Assembly: GCF_050948215.1 (NCBI RefSeq)
Contig: NW_027488566.1
Location: 1,043,501 to 1,107,500, forward strand
From: Halictus rubicundus
Taxonomy: Eukaryota; Arthropoda; Insecta; Hymenoptera; Halictidae
Length of the DNA stretch: 64,000 nt
Direction of reading: 5' to 3'
The notes beneath the pieces were generated by a model. It was not told where the DNA came from. It saw nothing but the letters and a program-made list of their open reading frames with translations, and did no database searches. The position numbers and the translations under genes are program-made. Positions 22,866 to 35,679 of this stretch are shown here, piece by piece (position 1 is the stretch's first letter; each line of letters opens with the position of its first letter).

Positions 22866-22989
22866 TCACTTTATAACTAAAAACTCTGTTTTAAGAACCA
22901 TGTTTAAAGAAAGTAATATGATATGCATTATTGGTAACTCATTTGGGACTGGTGGAGTTCTAAGCGAGTTTGGTGGCTGCTGCATTCGC

Positions 22990-24689
22990 TAGCGGCCGTG
23001 GCAGCTTGTAGACATATGCTGTGGTCTGCCTGGCGACCTGACAACGACGCTCCATCCTATAGCGATATAGACCATAGCTGGGATCAATTATGACAGGTTA
23101 GTGCACAATTTACTTTGCAATCATGCTTAATCCTCCTTTTTTAATTAAATCAAAAAACAATTTCCCCTTAGGACTTGATTCTCGTCAGAATTCTGCAGCG
23201 TAATGTGATTTTTGTCCAGGTACACTGCAGTCATAACCCCACTGAAGTATATTGCTCGGGTGTCTTGCCGTCGCATAAAGCCATGGCAATTCTATTGTGT
23301 ACACTGCCGTTTTGGGGGATCGTCCCATTTTACAGGTACGCTTTCTTCATTATTCATTACATTTTCTGTTGGCAATTTTATGTACTATTCTCTGGAAGGC
23401 ACTTAACACATTATCTACCAACGATTAGTTCATAATTTTTAATAATTTTTTAATAGTTTGGGATTATAATGTAAATGAAGATTTTTAAGCTTTCTTTCCG
23501 CACGGCACAATTATTAAAAGTCTTATTCTGTAATATGATCCTGGTAGGTAAACTGTTAACCACCTGGCAGCCATTCATTCATTCTTTACTGCCTCTCTAA
23601 AGTTTTAATGACAAATTGTCTGGCATGTTCGTGCACGCATAATAATGAAAGGTGCGCTTGTTTGGTATTGTTTACAGATACAGACCAGGAATCCGGAGTT
23701 GCATCCCGGATTTCGGAAACAGCTTATGGGGCATCACGGCCACAAGCTTTGGGTTCACATACGTCGCCATAGAAATGATTGTGCCAGTGGTATGCATGAC
23801 TGTCTGGAGCCTGCATGTGCTGACTATAGCACTGCAGTCCCAGGCGGCGCGCCGCGCCGCGGCGGTGACAAAACAGCGGAGCACCACATGTGTACTACCA
23901 GCGGTGGGACGGTCCAGCAGTGCGACAGCCACGGTTTGTACATAGAACACGCGCCTTCTATATCCACGAGATCCCCGTCTAATATTTAGTTAAATAAGAG
24001 TTAACTGTATTTTCAGGTGATCTGATTGGTCAGCACGCTTTACGTGCTATACATGCCGTATTGCTGCCTGATTATAGGGGAGATCAGCGGAGTACACAAT
24101 CGACCGCAGCTCCTCGACCACCCGGAGCTGGCTACGGCGGCCTCACTTCTATTCGGATTGAGTCCGCTCGCCAATGGACTTCTGTACGCCACCAAGTCGC
24201 AATCCTTGCGACGAGCCGTACAGAGTTATTGGCGGAAGAAGATGACCAGTTCGGAATTTCGGCAGGTAATAAACTAATTCTGAATATATGTGCTCTGAAA
24301 ATTTTGCTATCGCTCTGATTTAAATAGAAACTGGTCGTGTTTCAGGAAATTCATGCTCGGGCAACCAGTGCCGCCGAACTCGGAAGCGGAACTGGGTCCA
24401 GCACCTCGAACATCCCGTTGCTGCAAGCGTTCAGCGAGGATATGGTGACCGCTGGCCCCGCTCGCACCGAGTTGCAACCCGCTGGATCTTACGGCACGGT
24501 TGACATCCCCATGTTTAAATCAGGTTGGTGATCGAAATTCCAATTAAAAGAACTAATGTACGAAATATATAAGTTTAATCGTTTTAACGCAATCAACTTA
24601 TTATGTTAAAAGGCGAAAGCGGCGGGTCGCGCCGCTCGAGCACAAGCAGGGAGATTCTCGCGACGGAGGCCTCCATCGAGGTTGCTTGA
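22990..24689 (+). pseudogene. Class A (rhodopsin-like) GPCR pseudogene, six visible exons
   Basis: Exons of about 22990-23096, 23220-23335, 23678-23933, 24017-24265, 24346-24523 and 24613-24689 have GT-AG borders and compatible phases. The first gives the conserved extracellular-loop Trp (PWQLVDICC) and TM3; its Cys lies exactly 24 residues before the Asp of DRY. The DRY codon is split by the intron (NYD/RYTAVITPLKY). Exon 2 runs into TM4 (AMAILLCTLPFWG), exon 3 gives loop 2 and TM5 (TSFGFTYVAIEMIVPVVCM), exon 4 gives TM6-TM7 (STLYVLYMPYCC, LFGLSPLANGLLYATKS), and exons 5-6 the cytoplasmic tail with a stop at 24687. Breaks are a TAG in TM3 (23068-23070), a frameshift near 23276-23281 and a TGA in TM6 (24023-24025). 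TM1-TM2 were not found. Retained introns exclude a retrocopy. The amine-receptor Asp in TM3 is absent, so the ligand class is unknown. Confidence 0.75.
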
Positions 24690-25070
24690 GGCGAAGGAAT
24701 TTCCTGCCAATCTGATAATGTTGCCTCCGTCCACTGCAATGAGACAGTAAGTATCAAAATATTCTTAATATTCTCCAAGTAAAATACTATTTTAAAAACT
24801 TATAAATAGGTTGCTCGCATATTTTAAAATAAAAGACGAATATTTACTATTTACTATTTAAAATACTATTTTTTCGAACTCTGGTAGCAGCATGCTTGTG
24901 GAAGCCCGGTAGATCCCACCCGACATACGGGGATACGGATGAGCAGATGGTGAGTTTCCGAATATGATCCTACTAAATTATTAAATATTTGTTATTTTTA
25001 GTTGTATTTTATTAGTTTACTTTTTATATGTTACAGAAGGAGATAATGAGCGGCGGTTTTATATACTTAT
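24612..25070. repeat. Inner left arm of the inverted duplication
   Basis: Carries the last GPCR exon and its downstream region. It recurs as the reverse complement at 26185-26880, for example the block GCATGCTTGTGGAAGCCCGG at about 24891 and its complement near 26380. The arms differ by substitutions and by small insertions in the right arm. Confidence 0.75.
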
Positions 25071-26184
25071 AGACCCGTCCAGCGACGAGATACTTTTAAA
25101 ACTGTTAAAAAATTAAATTATATTCTCTTCTTAATATAAATGTAAATAATATGTACATGTAAATAAAAAGTTCAATTACATAAACAAAGACTATTTAAAA
25201 ATTAAATTATTCGCTACAGCCTATTTCTTCGCTACTTTTGCTCCCGTTCAATTCTACATCGTCCAAATTCAGCCCTTCACAAATATTTCCTGTCTCAGAC
25301 ACAATGTCAATATATTATTCTATCCCTTAAAATTTTCTAATTTGTTTAGATGTTGTTTTCGAACAGTCCGAATACTGCGCATGCTGTCTATGCATTAAAT
25401 CAGAATACCCTTTTTAAAATTGGACCAAACGACTTGACTTTTTTTTAGCAATTAAAAGCGTTGATTTACTAAATGGCGTGTAAAACAGATTTCTAAAATT
25501 TGCAATTAGGAGGAATTGCATGAAAAACCAAAAGAGACACTTTTTAAAACTTTTTTATTTTAATCCGTAATGAAAATTTATCGGTTGAAGAAGGAAAAAA
25601 CAACGTACATCGCAAGATATGAGAATCTGTATGTCTGTGCATTTGTCCAAATAGCAAGAACACTGCCTCCAAATAGCATTATATGGATAGGTGCCGTCGA
25701 AAGTTAATTTACTTACTTAAAACTTTTACCTCGTTACTAACCCTACCGTAATCATTGCAGTCAATGCTGTCGAGCATTAGAAGTAGTATCGGATAAATAA
25801 GTAAAAAAATTAATTTTCTGTTTTTTACTAAGGATTACAATAAGAACGATTGAATTTTGTCATTACTTGTAGATTGTATTTATTTTTTTTATTCTATAAT
25901 TATTACAGAATATTTTTTGTTGAATAATCATTATTTTATATCGCATTAATTTTCAAATTAATTTTAAATTCCGATATTTTTTTGTAAAGTTACTTTCATA
26001 CTTCCTACACCTATAAACTATCGATTATAAAACAATGATTACAATAGTGAACAATAAGGCAGTAAGAGTGTAATGAAATTATACACTAAAAAATAATTAT
26101 TTTCCAAGCAATTACAGAATGCATTATGTCACCATTCTACGTTTATTTATTGCCCATGTCACTGGCGTTTCTTCTGTAGTTCAC
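25071..26184. other. Spacer of the inverted duplication with a MITE fragment
   Basis: AT-rich with no gene. At about 25410-25600 it carries a diverged half-copy of the palindromic MITE seen at 826-1378 (AAATTGGACCAAACGACTTG and the following GTGTAAAACA motif). Confidence 0.55.
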
Positions 26185-26880
26185 GAGCCGCCGCGCATTA
26201 TCTCCTTCTGTAACATATACAAAGTAAACTAATAAAATACAGACTAAAAATAACAGATATTAAATAATTTAGCACAATCATATTCGGAAACTATCTAATA
26301 ACTATCTATAACTATCTGATATTCGGCACTATCTGCTCCTCCGTATCTCCATGTCTTGGGTGGGATCTACCGGGCTTCCACAAGCATGCTGCTATCAGAG
26401 TTGGAAAAAATAGTATTTTAAATAGTAAATAGTAAATATTCGTCTTTTATTTTAAAATATGGGAACAACCTTTTTTGCCGAGCACTAAAAATGACTATTT
26501 TACATTACTTTATAAAAACAACGTGAATGTATCTATTAAAATTTGTAGCCATCTTTTTAATGATATATTCTCAAAGAAATCAATTTGTAAAATATTTCCT
26601 CACGGTTGCATGTTTACAATCTCAATATTCGTAAATGAAAAATATTAGAATCCGTAATTTGGACAGGTCCCGTAAATCTAGTGTTAAAATAGTATTTTAT
26701 TTGAAGAATATTAGAAATATTTAGATACTTACTGTCACGTTGCAGTGGACGGAGGCAACTTCATCAGGATGGCAGGAAATTCCTCCACCTCAAACAGCCT
26801 CGATGGAGGCCTGCGTCGCGAGAATCTCCCCGCTCGTGCTCGAGCGGCGCGTCCCACCGCTTTCGCCTTTTTTTTTATCG
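26185..26880. repeat. Inner right arm of the inverted duplication
   Basis: Reverse-complement copy of 24612-25070 that includes a diverged copy of the last GPCR exon at roughly 26790-26868 on the minus strand. The other GPCR exons do not follow it, so this arm is incomplete. Confidence 0.7.
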
Positions 26881-26989
26881 TAGGTAAAATGTGTGGAAAT
26901 GATCGGAGACAGTATAAAATACAATTACACTTTATTTGTCCAACTATAAAACGTGTGAAACGGAGGTATAAGCCTTTAAAATAGATCGC

Positions 26990-27577
26990 GTGAATGTCCC
27001 GATAATCTTGCGAATGCTCGGTAATCTGTGTCGCGTTGACAGTTGCGTGGTGTTATATTTTCGCTTGCGATGTAGCGGGGAGAGACGTGGGACCTTTGCC
27101 TACGCGGCTTGGGTTCGATAACCTGTCGACTTTTATTCGCATTGCGTTTATGTTTTGGGCTAGCAGCTGACCCGGTGACAAGGAGAAAGACGCGGTGTGT
27201 TCTCCTTCTTGCCCACTGCTGAGGAAAAAACGCTGGCTTTTTTTCCGCCGCTGTTTAGCTGCTACAAATGCATTGCGCATACCCTGCCCTCCTGGGGGAG
27301 AGACAGGATTATGTGGGGCTCGTCTGTCCAGATGGTCCAGACCTACTCACTGAAAAACCTACAGTGACCTCCCTCAGCTAACTGGAGGTGGTCGGGATCT
27401 CGAAAACTAATACTACCGCCCACCTCCACCCCTGGCTTAGAAGCCCTTGTCCCAGGGGGGAGAGAAGCTCCCACCAGCAAAATACCTTATCTGTTTGGAC
27501 CCCGTGTCACCCACACGGTGTCCCCCTTCCCTAGGGCCGGAGTTACCGGTAATGCTTGCAACGTTGTTAAACAGGTT
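26990..27577. other. GC-rich non-coding stretch of retroelement-like composition
   Basis: Contains CCTCCTGGGGGAGAGACAGG and several near-palindromic C/G blocks. It resembles leader or UTR sequence rather than an exon, and I see no protein or RNA family. Confidence 0.3.
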
Positions 27578-27722
27578 GACACCAGCGTAAAAAGATGAAT
27601 GCATAGGTAATGTATAGACAGCGGATTTTATGCATTTATGACAGAAAGTGGTTACCTACAATTTAAAGCAGTCGGAATATTATAAAAAGATTTAAGGACA
27701 TCAGTGTATTAGTTTCAGCTTC
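27578..27722. repeat. Outer right arm of the large inverted duplication
   Basis: Reverse-complement mate of 22728-22865. Confidence 0.65.
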
Positions 27723-27974
27723 AGGATAGAAGAGAGGGTGAAAGGAGGATCTATGGAGAGGAGAGGTACACATTCTATTTTATATAGAACTTCTCAGAAT
27801 GAACATTACTGGAAAAATCTGGAATAATTTAAAAAAATTCATGTGGAATGTGCTGCATAAACATGAATACTGTTAATCTTAGAATATTCGTTCTGGCCTC
27901 GTTTAAAGCTTGAACCTTGTACTTTCGAAATCAGTTATTCGTTTTTCTCAACAAAATTTTGTACACTACGTAAC

Positions 27975-27978
27975 AGGC

Positions 27979-28028
<50 letters not shown>
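27975..28028. repeat. (GA)n microsatellite
   Basis: A largely uninterrupted GA dinucleotide tract of roughly 27 units. Confidence 0.9.
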
Positions 28029-28029
<1 letters not shown>

Positions 28030-28034
<5 letters not shown>

Positions 28035-31000
28035 CCATACTTTTTAATTTAAAAAATTTTTCCAAATTCAAACGTTCGTACGAGCATTAAAAAATTTTTT
28101 AAAGGAACGAAATCAACGTAGACTTGAAGACTGGAGCTTTAAAATGAGGCGATGAATACATAATCTCAATCGTAGCTGTCTGATTTTTTTTTTCGCCAAA
28201 TTATCGAACATTGAATACGAAGTGTGCCGCTGGCAGCGACTTCAAATGCAAACAAAGAAAAAACACTGCTTGCTACACAATACGCAATAAGCACTGTGAC
28301 GTTGCAAAATTTGCGACGTCACTTCTCTGCCCACTGCGAAAACGTCACAGACAAAACTTTTACATTTTTTGCGTACAATTTGAATATGCAATAAAAAATA
28401 CTAGGCCCGATTAAAAAAACGACTTCCGGTTTGAAAATCCTATTTCCGGTTAGTAGCGGAAATTGCAACTGTCACCATTCGATAGAGCGTACACGAATTA
28501 GTTACTAAAATTTTTTTTAGTTTTGAATAAAAATCACTCTCCATTTTAATAGAGGTGGACGAGTGGTCTAGGACACTTAAACTAACACGTCGGACATGCT
28601 AGTGACGTAATATTTCTTTATCGAACTTCAAAATCAATTTTTATTACCTACTAGAATTTTCTTTCGATATAAGACGATTAGTCGGGGCTTTCGAAATTTT
28701 TAAGTGCATCGCCTGAAACGTTTGCTTTTACTGTGGTTATTGTTGCATTTTATCTCGACGGTAAAAACGTGACAGGGCGGGAATGGCTTTCAAGTGGCTT
28801 TCAAGAGAATACAATGACGCACGAACGAACACGAAATTTTCATTCCACGCTGGAACATTTCTATAGAGAGAAAATCATTTTATTCCCGTCAACACCGTGT
28901 AGCTGCTTAGTGGGATAAACCAATTCCGTGTTTTGCCAGCAGGTTCTTCAGCAACTCAATTGCTTTATTTTATATCGTTATTTAAGTACCAGACGCATGA
29001 ATACCTATTATACCTTGAAGTGTTTTGTTTCGATAAACATATCGTAAACATATTGAAATATATTTATCAAACGATCTTCCGGGAATACATTTGCGCAGTC
29101 TGTTGGCGCTCGTGAGTTAAACAATTTTTAATCCGTCATTGGGACGCCGCGTCTAGGTCCAGTGTTATTGTACGTACTTTTTAAACAAATGTATATTTGA
29201 GAACACTGTTCAGACTCATTTCAACGGGTCTCGTAGTTCTAGTGTTACTGTACGTACTTTTAAAACAAATCGATATTTGGGAACGTTTAAGGGGTTAAAA
29301 TGACCATTAAAAAATGTTCTTCTTGATAATTTTCGTGTAGAACGAATTGCTTCCACTAACTCTTGAAATGAAGTCGCACACGGGAGCCCAGATTCCAATT
29401 TGAGGAAGGCAAAAATTTTGCAGGAAGTTGAAATTGCCTGTCGATCCATCTCGATCACGATTTCTGGGTTACAGATGACGCATTCCGAATTTCGCATTTA
29501 CCGTGGCATGTTTCCCGCGGATCGATTAAAATTATTCGATGTGTCCTTCCCCGTTTCTTCGGAATAGTCGGGATTCCTTATGCGAACCCACCCCCGTTGG
29601 TGATCACGCGAGCAACGTGTATGTATGTCGATGACACTGTCTCAACCATAATCAGGGTTGTGCTTCATACACCCGTTCGTTCATACACCCGAGGGCTGTC
29701 TTCTCTTGACTTTCCGACGCCATCTTGTTCGTTCGATCGTTATTAATTTTTCCCGGCTTGTTTGCGGACGACTACACGGTGGCTCAAATTGAGAATTTAA
29801 TTCGTGTCGTAAAATACAGGGGTGTGGACCCCTTTGCTTGTCCTCTCCCTATTGATCATATTAATTCAGCCCCCGAGGACACGTGTCGCCTATTGATTTT
29901 TGGCCACCGACCGCTATCACGTGTTTGCCTATCGATGTTTGCTTAAATCGATTCGTGACCATTTTGTTGCAAAAATTATTTCGATAATATCTTATTAAAT
30001 ATATTAGATTTAGGGCATGTGAAAGTCTGGTTTAGGTAATCTGCATACTTTCTGTTCTATTTTGAGGATTTTGATTTTTTGCAATCAAAATGTTCTACCT
30101 AAAAATCTGAATTAATTACAGTATGTGTATCTGGGTGTTCGACATTTGTGAGAATTTTTTCAGAATTTTCGCATACGACTAAATAAGGAAAATAGGTGAA
30201 ATATTAATCTTTTCCGTTTTATCGCGTAACTACCCTCCCGGTTAAGATATAGGGTTAAAATATTACACATGGTTTTTCTTGACGCCCTATCGAGTGGCCC
30301 ATTAACTTTTGAATCAGACCTGGGTAAAATTTCGAGAAAAAATATTTAAAATGCTATTTTAAGTAGTGTACTTTAATGTGGCTCAAATAAAATACTACTT
30401 TTAATAGAACGAAAATTTCGGCAAATAAAATATTTTTACTTTGATAACCAGATACATAAAATAAAATATTTTACCGTTGTATTGCAAATATTTCCTTACA
30501 ATGAAAATAAGTTGAACAAATAGATAATATTATAAATTATAATTTTTCACATAAGAAACTATAATAGTAAACAAAGTATTATTTCTAGCTTCATTGCGAA
30601 TATTTCCATGTAACATGTTAATAAACAGACGAGAATATCGTAATAACATTTGTGACACGGTAGAATTGCTTATGTCCTACCGAACCGATGACGAGAGGCC
30701 AGGTCACCCTCTGGCAGTGCCGATGCGATAACGGCAATCGCGAGCGCTCTCCCTGGGAAAGTTCGAAAATCCTGAGGGGCGAATTGTAATGCATTTTGAA
30801 CGCCGCGCCAGTTGGCGCGATGCGAATTTGCAGGACCGTAGCCGGGTATCAGGGGGTCCCGGACCATTTTTCTTCCTCCCAGGAATGCGGGTAACCACAA
30901 CGAGTGGCGCTGAGAGGACGGCTTCAGAAAAATTCGTGCCGAGAGACAACGAGGGAAGGATCGAGCCCGGGTTCGCCAACCTGGAGACGCCGACGAGGTA

Positions 31001-31960
31001 GGTCGGATGGGAGAAGATCATGTCCACCCTCGGCTCGGATCTCCCTCCGCGGGAAACAGCTAATCATCGGGGACCGTCGCTGATGACTTCGCGAAATACC
31101 GAATGCCGTGGGCTCTGGGCCGTCGGGCGCGGCCCTGCCGTGCAGAGGGAGAAAGCTCTTACGTATGACCTTGGACCGCTTAGTTCACGAGCGAGGGAAT
31201 TAACTTAGATGGCACCACGTTCACTGTACATCACGTGATTAAACGTGATTGGACGTGACTGATGTTCCAATCAGTGCTGCTATTGGACGCTACTATTCCT
31301 GCTGCCGTGCGAGCGTATGCGATAGGTCTGAGCGTCGCGCTGGGGAAGGAAAATTTAGGAAAGTGGGGGACGCCTCGCTTCCGCGTTGTCGAGCCACAGC
31401 GAATGGTCACTTTATCGTTGGTCGGAACTGCGAGCAGACTTCTCAACTAGTGCTTAACATCCTAAGTTTTTTTGCACAGATACACACAGATTCTATGAAG
31501 AATTTTTCTCTTTTCTCTTTCGTCAATCTAAGTATTATACACGCAACTACACTTTAGAATAAACGTTCGTAAATACCCATACAAGCGCGTAAAAATAACT
31601 ACTCCTATAAAAACCCTTGCATATGATAGGCACCGCTGTTAATCCATCGGATCATGGCTTTATTTGAATAAAATTATTTAAAAATTTCTATAGCAGAATG
31701 TTTCTACCACTTTTATCACAACTAACACGCCGATAGTATCATTCATAAAAATAACTAAGCGAAAACCCCTAGTCCAAGCTAGCAAACGAATGCCCGTTGC
31801 AGAATAAATAACAAAATGAAATGCTTCTCCACTCACATAATAACTATTCAAAATATCCTCAACAGTCACTCTCCCGTTATCTTCATACTACTCTACTATA
31901 ACAAATTAAAAGATAACGCGACAACCATTTGTATTAGTATTAGAAGACCCAATGCGTTTG
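28030..31960. other. Gene-poor stretch
   Basis: No supported exon. Noted structures are a diverged tandem pair of about 70 bp at 29155-29212 and 29236-29290 (shared AGTGTTA.TGTACGTACTTTT) and a GC-rich island at about 30660-31210 with only compositional ORFs. A plus-strand open segment at 29725-29946 has no recognisable family. Confidence 0.45.
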
Positions 31961-31970
31961 CTTACAGAAA

Positions 31971-32165
31971 ATGTTAAACCTTTGGCTAATATTCATGTCG
32001 ATACAAGCCTCGCGTGCCATTATCGGATACGATTGCAATGGACACCACCTAAACGTGACTACCTTATCTCTCAAGACCGTTGACGACTGCAACACCGACC
32101 ACGTCGCTACAAGGACGGAAGAAGTCTACATTCAGCTACTACAGCTATCGGATTACACCCAGTAA
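31971..32165 (+). pseudogene. Signal-peptide fragment resembling an insect retroelement/viral envelope glycoprotein
   Basis: A 64-residue open frame starts just after a TTGCTTACAG acceptor-like site and ends at a CCAGTAAG donor-like site. A hydrophobic N-terminus typical of a signal peptide (MLNLWLIFMSIQA) precedes a Cys-containing stretch with one clear N-glycosylation motif (LNVT) and IQLLQLSDY. From general knowledge, this arrangement resembles the N-terminus of glycoproteins found in chuvirus-like viruses and in the env of some insect BEL/Pao elements. No remaining ectodomain, fusion peptide or membrane anchor follows, so it is at most a short relic. The assignment is tentative. Confidence 0.35.
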
Positions 32166-32239
32166 GCAAAATGCTTTGAATCTGCCACCAAAATTTGTCT
32201 CGGAATTGCCATCCATCTGTTTCCGCATCACCATCGGTA

Positions 32240-32352
32240 TTCCAGTGCAAAGTCTGCCATGCCAAATTCGAGCCAAACTTTGGCTTCGATCAGCCTTCGT
32301 TATAGAGGGCAGGTCCGTCGCAATAAGAACGGGCGCAACCTTGTTCTGAAAG
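32240..32352. repeat. Dispersed repeat, inverted mate of 20705-20795
   Basis: The second copy of the pair described at 20705; it also contains the extra segment GATCAGCC between the two shared blocks. Confidence 0.6.
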
Positions 32353-34480
32353 TAAATATCGTGAAAAATCGGAATAAACGATGGGTGGGAAAATTGAATT
32401 CAATTTAGAAATATATTTATTTTAATCTTAATCTAATATATTTTTATTTTACAGATATTTATATTATTTATTTATTTTTATATATATATATATAATCTTA
32501 AGAAATAATACTATACAAGTTACATGAAGGAAATAAAAACTATATAAAATAACAATTATCATAAAAAAGCTGTTATAAAATAAAAAATAAATATTCAAAT
32601 CTTAAAATAATGGAAATAAAACCCTCGAATGGAAAATAAGGTATGGGGATGCTTAAGCAGAGTTTAATTAATTTATAATATATAATATAGGTCATTAGAT
32701 TATTTACAATATATTTATTTATTTATTTTCGCTATGCTTCCTCTCATCAGCGGACACGGACAGCACCACTCTTGAAGTTTCTCCTTTGTTCCGAGGCTTG
32801 TCGTGAAGAGAGCCCGTGGTTATCATTTTCGGATCTGGGTACTTCGCCCCCATTTTTGGGGGCGCCTCACTCGATACTGTAATACGAGATGCACGTATGA
32901 TGAGCGGATTCGCTTCTCTACGCGAGACACTGAACCGCGTCGATGTCGCTCGATTGGCGATAGCGTTTTGTTCGATTGGCGATAGCGTCTTGTTTTTCGA
33001 CGGAACGTTTTGTTCTTTGTGACGGAACAGCGTCAGTCGCACAATAAAATACAATACCCTCCGTAAAACCAGCGGAAAGAAAAGTCCCCCGGGGCAGAGC
33101 AGCTTACCCCGGTAAGCATAAATACAACGTGAAGTCGACAGATATCCCGAGGTTGTACAACGCTTGAGAGCGGATGCATCCATCGCCCACCTGCGGCGCT
33201 TACTCCGGGAGTTTCCCATCGCCACGTTACGATAGCTTGGTATAGAGAATTTTTTATAGAGGTTTATCCTCCTTACAGGCCGGCCGATTAAAGGTCGACC
33301 CACACAAGACCGGGACGGGACCGGGGACGTTTGGCCGCTAGATTCGAAACCAGGGTGTAGGGTTTGAGTCGACGGGGCTTCAGTGTTCCAAACTATATTT
33401 CTGCTCGCTCCGGTTGGGTCATTATCTCGAGCGTTTGACCATTTCCAGAAGGCCTTTCGGGAGCGCGTTGACAGTTCCCTGCCGTGCATGGCACAAAAAA
33501 ATGTTTTTAGGGCCTTCACGGTTCCTTAGGTAAACTATCGGTATCTCCCCTTTACAATACCATGGAAATAGGAAACCTTCCTGCCTCTTGGTGAAACATC
33601 ATACATCCTTGCATTGTATGTAAATTATACATACATATATTGTAAAAACGAGAATAGTTGTTACTTTTTTTTTAAGGAAATATCCACATTAGGAAGGGGA
33701 TCATTCCATGTGAATTCGTTCATTTTTTGGGGACTATGTCTCGAATTTTGATGACATTGAAGTATGTTGTGGTCCAAGAGAAAATGGGAGGCGGGGGTTG
33801 AGCCGGGTTATCACAAAAGACTGCTGTTCTCAAATAATTTATTTTTTCCTTGGTGAATGTCATTTCTTAATTAAAAAATATTAGAAATATCTTTGTTTTG
33901 CAAATTTTACCACTGGTTCAAGTGTGAAAAAATTTGAATAAATATGGCTGTATTTTACGTTCCTTCATCTTTCTCTTTGAAATTTCGTTTTGTAATTCGC
34001 GGAGCCGCAAAACTATTTACTGTACTATTCATTATTTTAGGTTCATAAAATTGCTGGATATTCTTTAGACATTCTGAAGTAAGGGTCGCTAGCGAAAAAA
34101 TGTATGTATATGGAAAACTCCTAAATTCTTGTCCATGATGGCCTAAACATGGTTAGATGGAAGGTTCCCTGGCAGGAATGCGATGGCGTATCTATATCTT
34201 GTCCAATGAGACGAGACAGTAGACGTAAACATAGGCGCTCGAGTGCGACAGAGTTGAAGTTACCCTTACAAGACAATTAGCAAAGGACGCACGCTGTGTG
34301 CTTCACTGCCTTAGTCTCGTTGGACAGAGCATAGGTACGAATGCGCGGCCGATTGGATCAGAGTGCAAGGGACAGGCCTCGTTTCACGCGTACTTTCGGC
34401 TATAGTCGAGATATTGGCTACAGCGGTCACATATACTATGTAGCGTGTGACGTCGAAGCCAAAACAATGGGACTACAGGC
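32353..34480. other. AT-rich DNA plus one unexplained long open frame
   Basis: The minus strand is open for 266 codons at 33519-32719. The translation shows no domain, is compositionally heterogeneous and has no splice or promoter support. It may be coincidental in this GC-richer island, so I do not call a gene. The rest (32400-32710 and 33560-34480) is AT-rich with no feature. Confidence 0.35.
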
Positions 34481-34721
34481 GCAGCTGTGGTGGGGATAGG
34501 CATACCTAACGGTGGGCTTCTCAAGAATGGTGACACTTTAAAAATGGCGAAATTAAAATGGTTTCAAGTGTACGCTGCACCGCGACATTGCCTTCTTTTT
34601 GACGGCAGACGAGCGGTTACGAGCAGCAACCGAGCAGCTGTAGTTGTTGTCCTTACACCATCTATATATGCGACTGCCACATGATCTGATACAATTATGA
34701 ATTGTTAGAGAAATTCACTTC

Positions 34722-34946
34722 ACGGACCTGTTTTTAAAAAATCGGACACTTCAAAATTGACGAAATTAAAATTATTTGAAGTGAACGCTGCACCACGATA
34801 CATAGCCTAGCAGCACGGTTGGCGCACGGTAGAAGCAGAGCCCGGGAGGCTGTTAGGCCTATGGCCTCCCGGGCCCGGGTTCACTTGAAATAATTTAGTT
34901 TCGTCAATTTTGAAGTATCCACTTACTTAAAAACAGGTCTGTAGAG
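34722..34946. repeat. Foldback element, copy 1
   Basis: Arms 34725-34790 and 34878-34945 are inverted repeats of about 66 bp (ACCTGTTTTTAA..., CAAAATTGACGAAATTAAAA) around a GC-rich loop that itself contains GCCCGGGAGGC and GCCTCCCGGGC. A half copy lies at about 34530-34600. Confidence 0.65.
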
Positions 34947-35496
34947 GGGACACTTGGGGCTATAACCTCATTTTTTAAAATAAGACAACGTTTATAATGT
35001 TCTTTAAACATTCTGAAGTGGGGGTCGGCAGAGTTTGTCCTAAAATTGAAACTTTCACGTAGTAAGGAGAAAGAAAACAGGAAAAGAGGTCCGTATTTTA
35101 TTGGGGTATTGTGCAGTCGGAGTGTACAGGAAAGGTAAATACCATCATTAGCACAGAGGACATTGGTTTTTCCAAACCTGTCGGAGAATAGCGGTTGATC
35201 AGTCGTGCACTTACAATTGGCTACCTGAATCGCCGAACGTCGCGTCTTTATCTGGTTTTACCTGATTGAAACCTTGGAGGCTCCATAAATTAAAAACCAA
35301 AGTTTCAAAGAGGCATCATCGAAGTACTGCTCTGTAACTATTATATTAAAAGAACTATGATATTCACTTTTTGACCTATCAATCGCATCTCGAAGGATTC
35401 TTTGATAGTGAAAAAAATGTTCATTACACAAACCGCTGAAAATGAGTTTTTGGGAGTTTATAGCGAAAACATAAGAATGAGCACGATCTAATGAAA

Positions 35497-35672
35497 ATGG
35501 TGACTTGTTTAAAAAAAAGTGGTGTCACCTCAAAATCGACGAATTTAGAATTATTTGAAGAGTGAGCATGTCGGCTGTTCGAGGCGGTGTACCGCGGAGC
35601 AGCGTTCGCTTGAAATAATCTGAACTCGTCGATTTTAGACTATCCATTTTTTTACAAACAAGTCTGCAAAGG
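35497..35672. repeat. Foldback element, copy 2
   Basis: Same architecture as copy 1, with arms around 35503-35565 and 35610-35668 and a different loop. Both copies are followed by the same GACACTTGGGGCTATA or GAACACTTGGGGCTATA motif, indicating that a larger unit was duplicated in tandem. Confidence 0.6.
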
Positions 35673-35679
35673 GAACACT

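Noticed and set aside
28555..28600. tRNA A-box-like GTGGACGAGTGGTCTAGG
   Set aside because: No B box at the expected distance and no foldable acceptor stem.
32719..33519. 266-codon minus-strand open frame
   Set aside because: No recognisable domain, mixed composition and no splice or promoter support; kept only as a note in the region entry.
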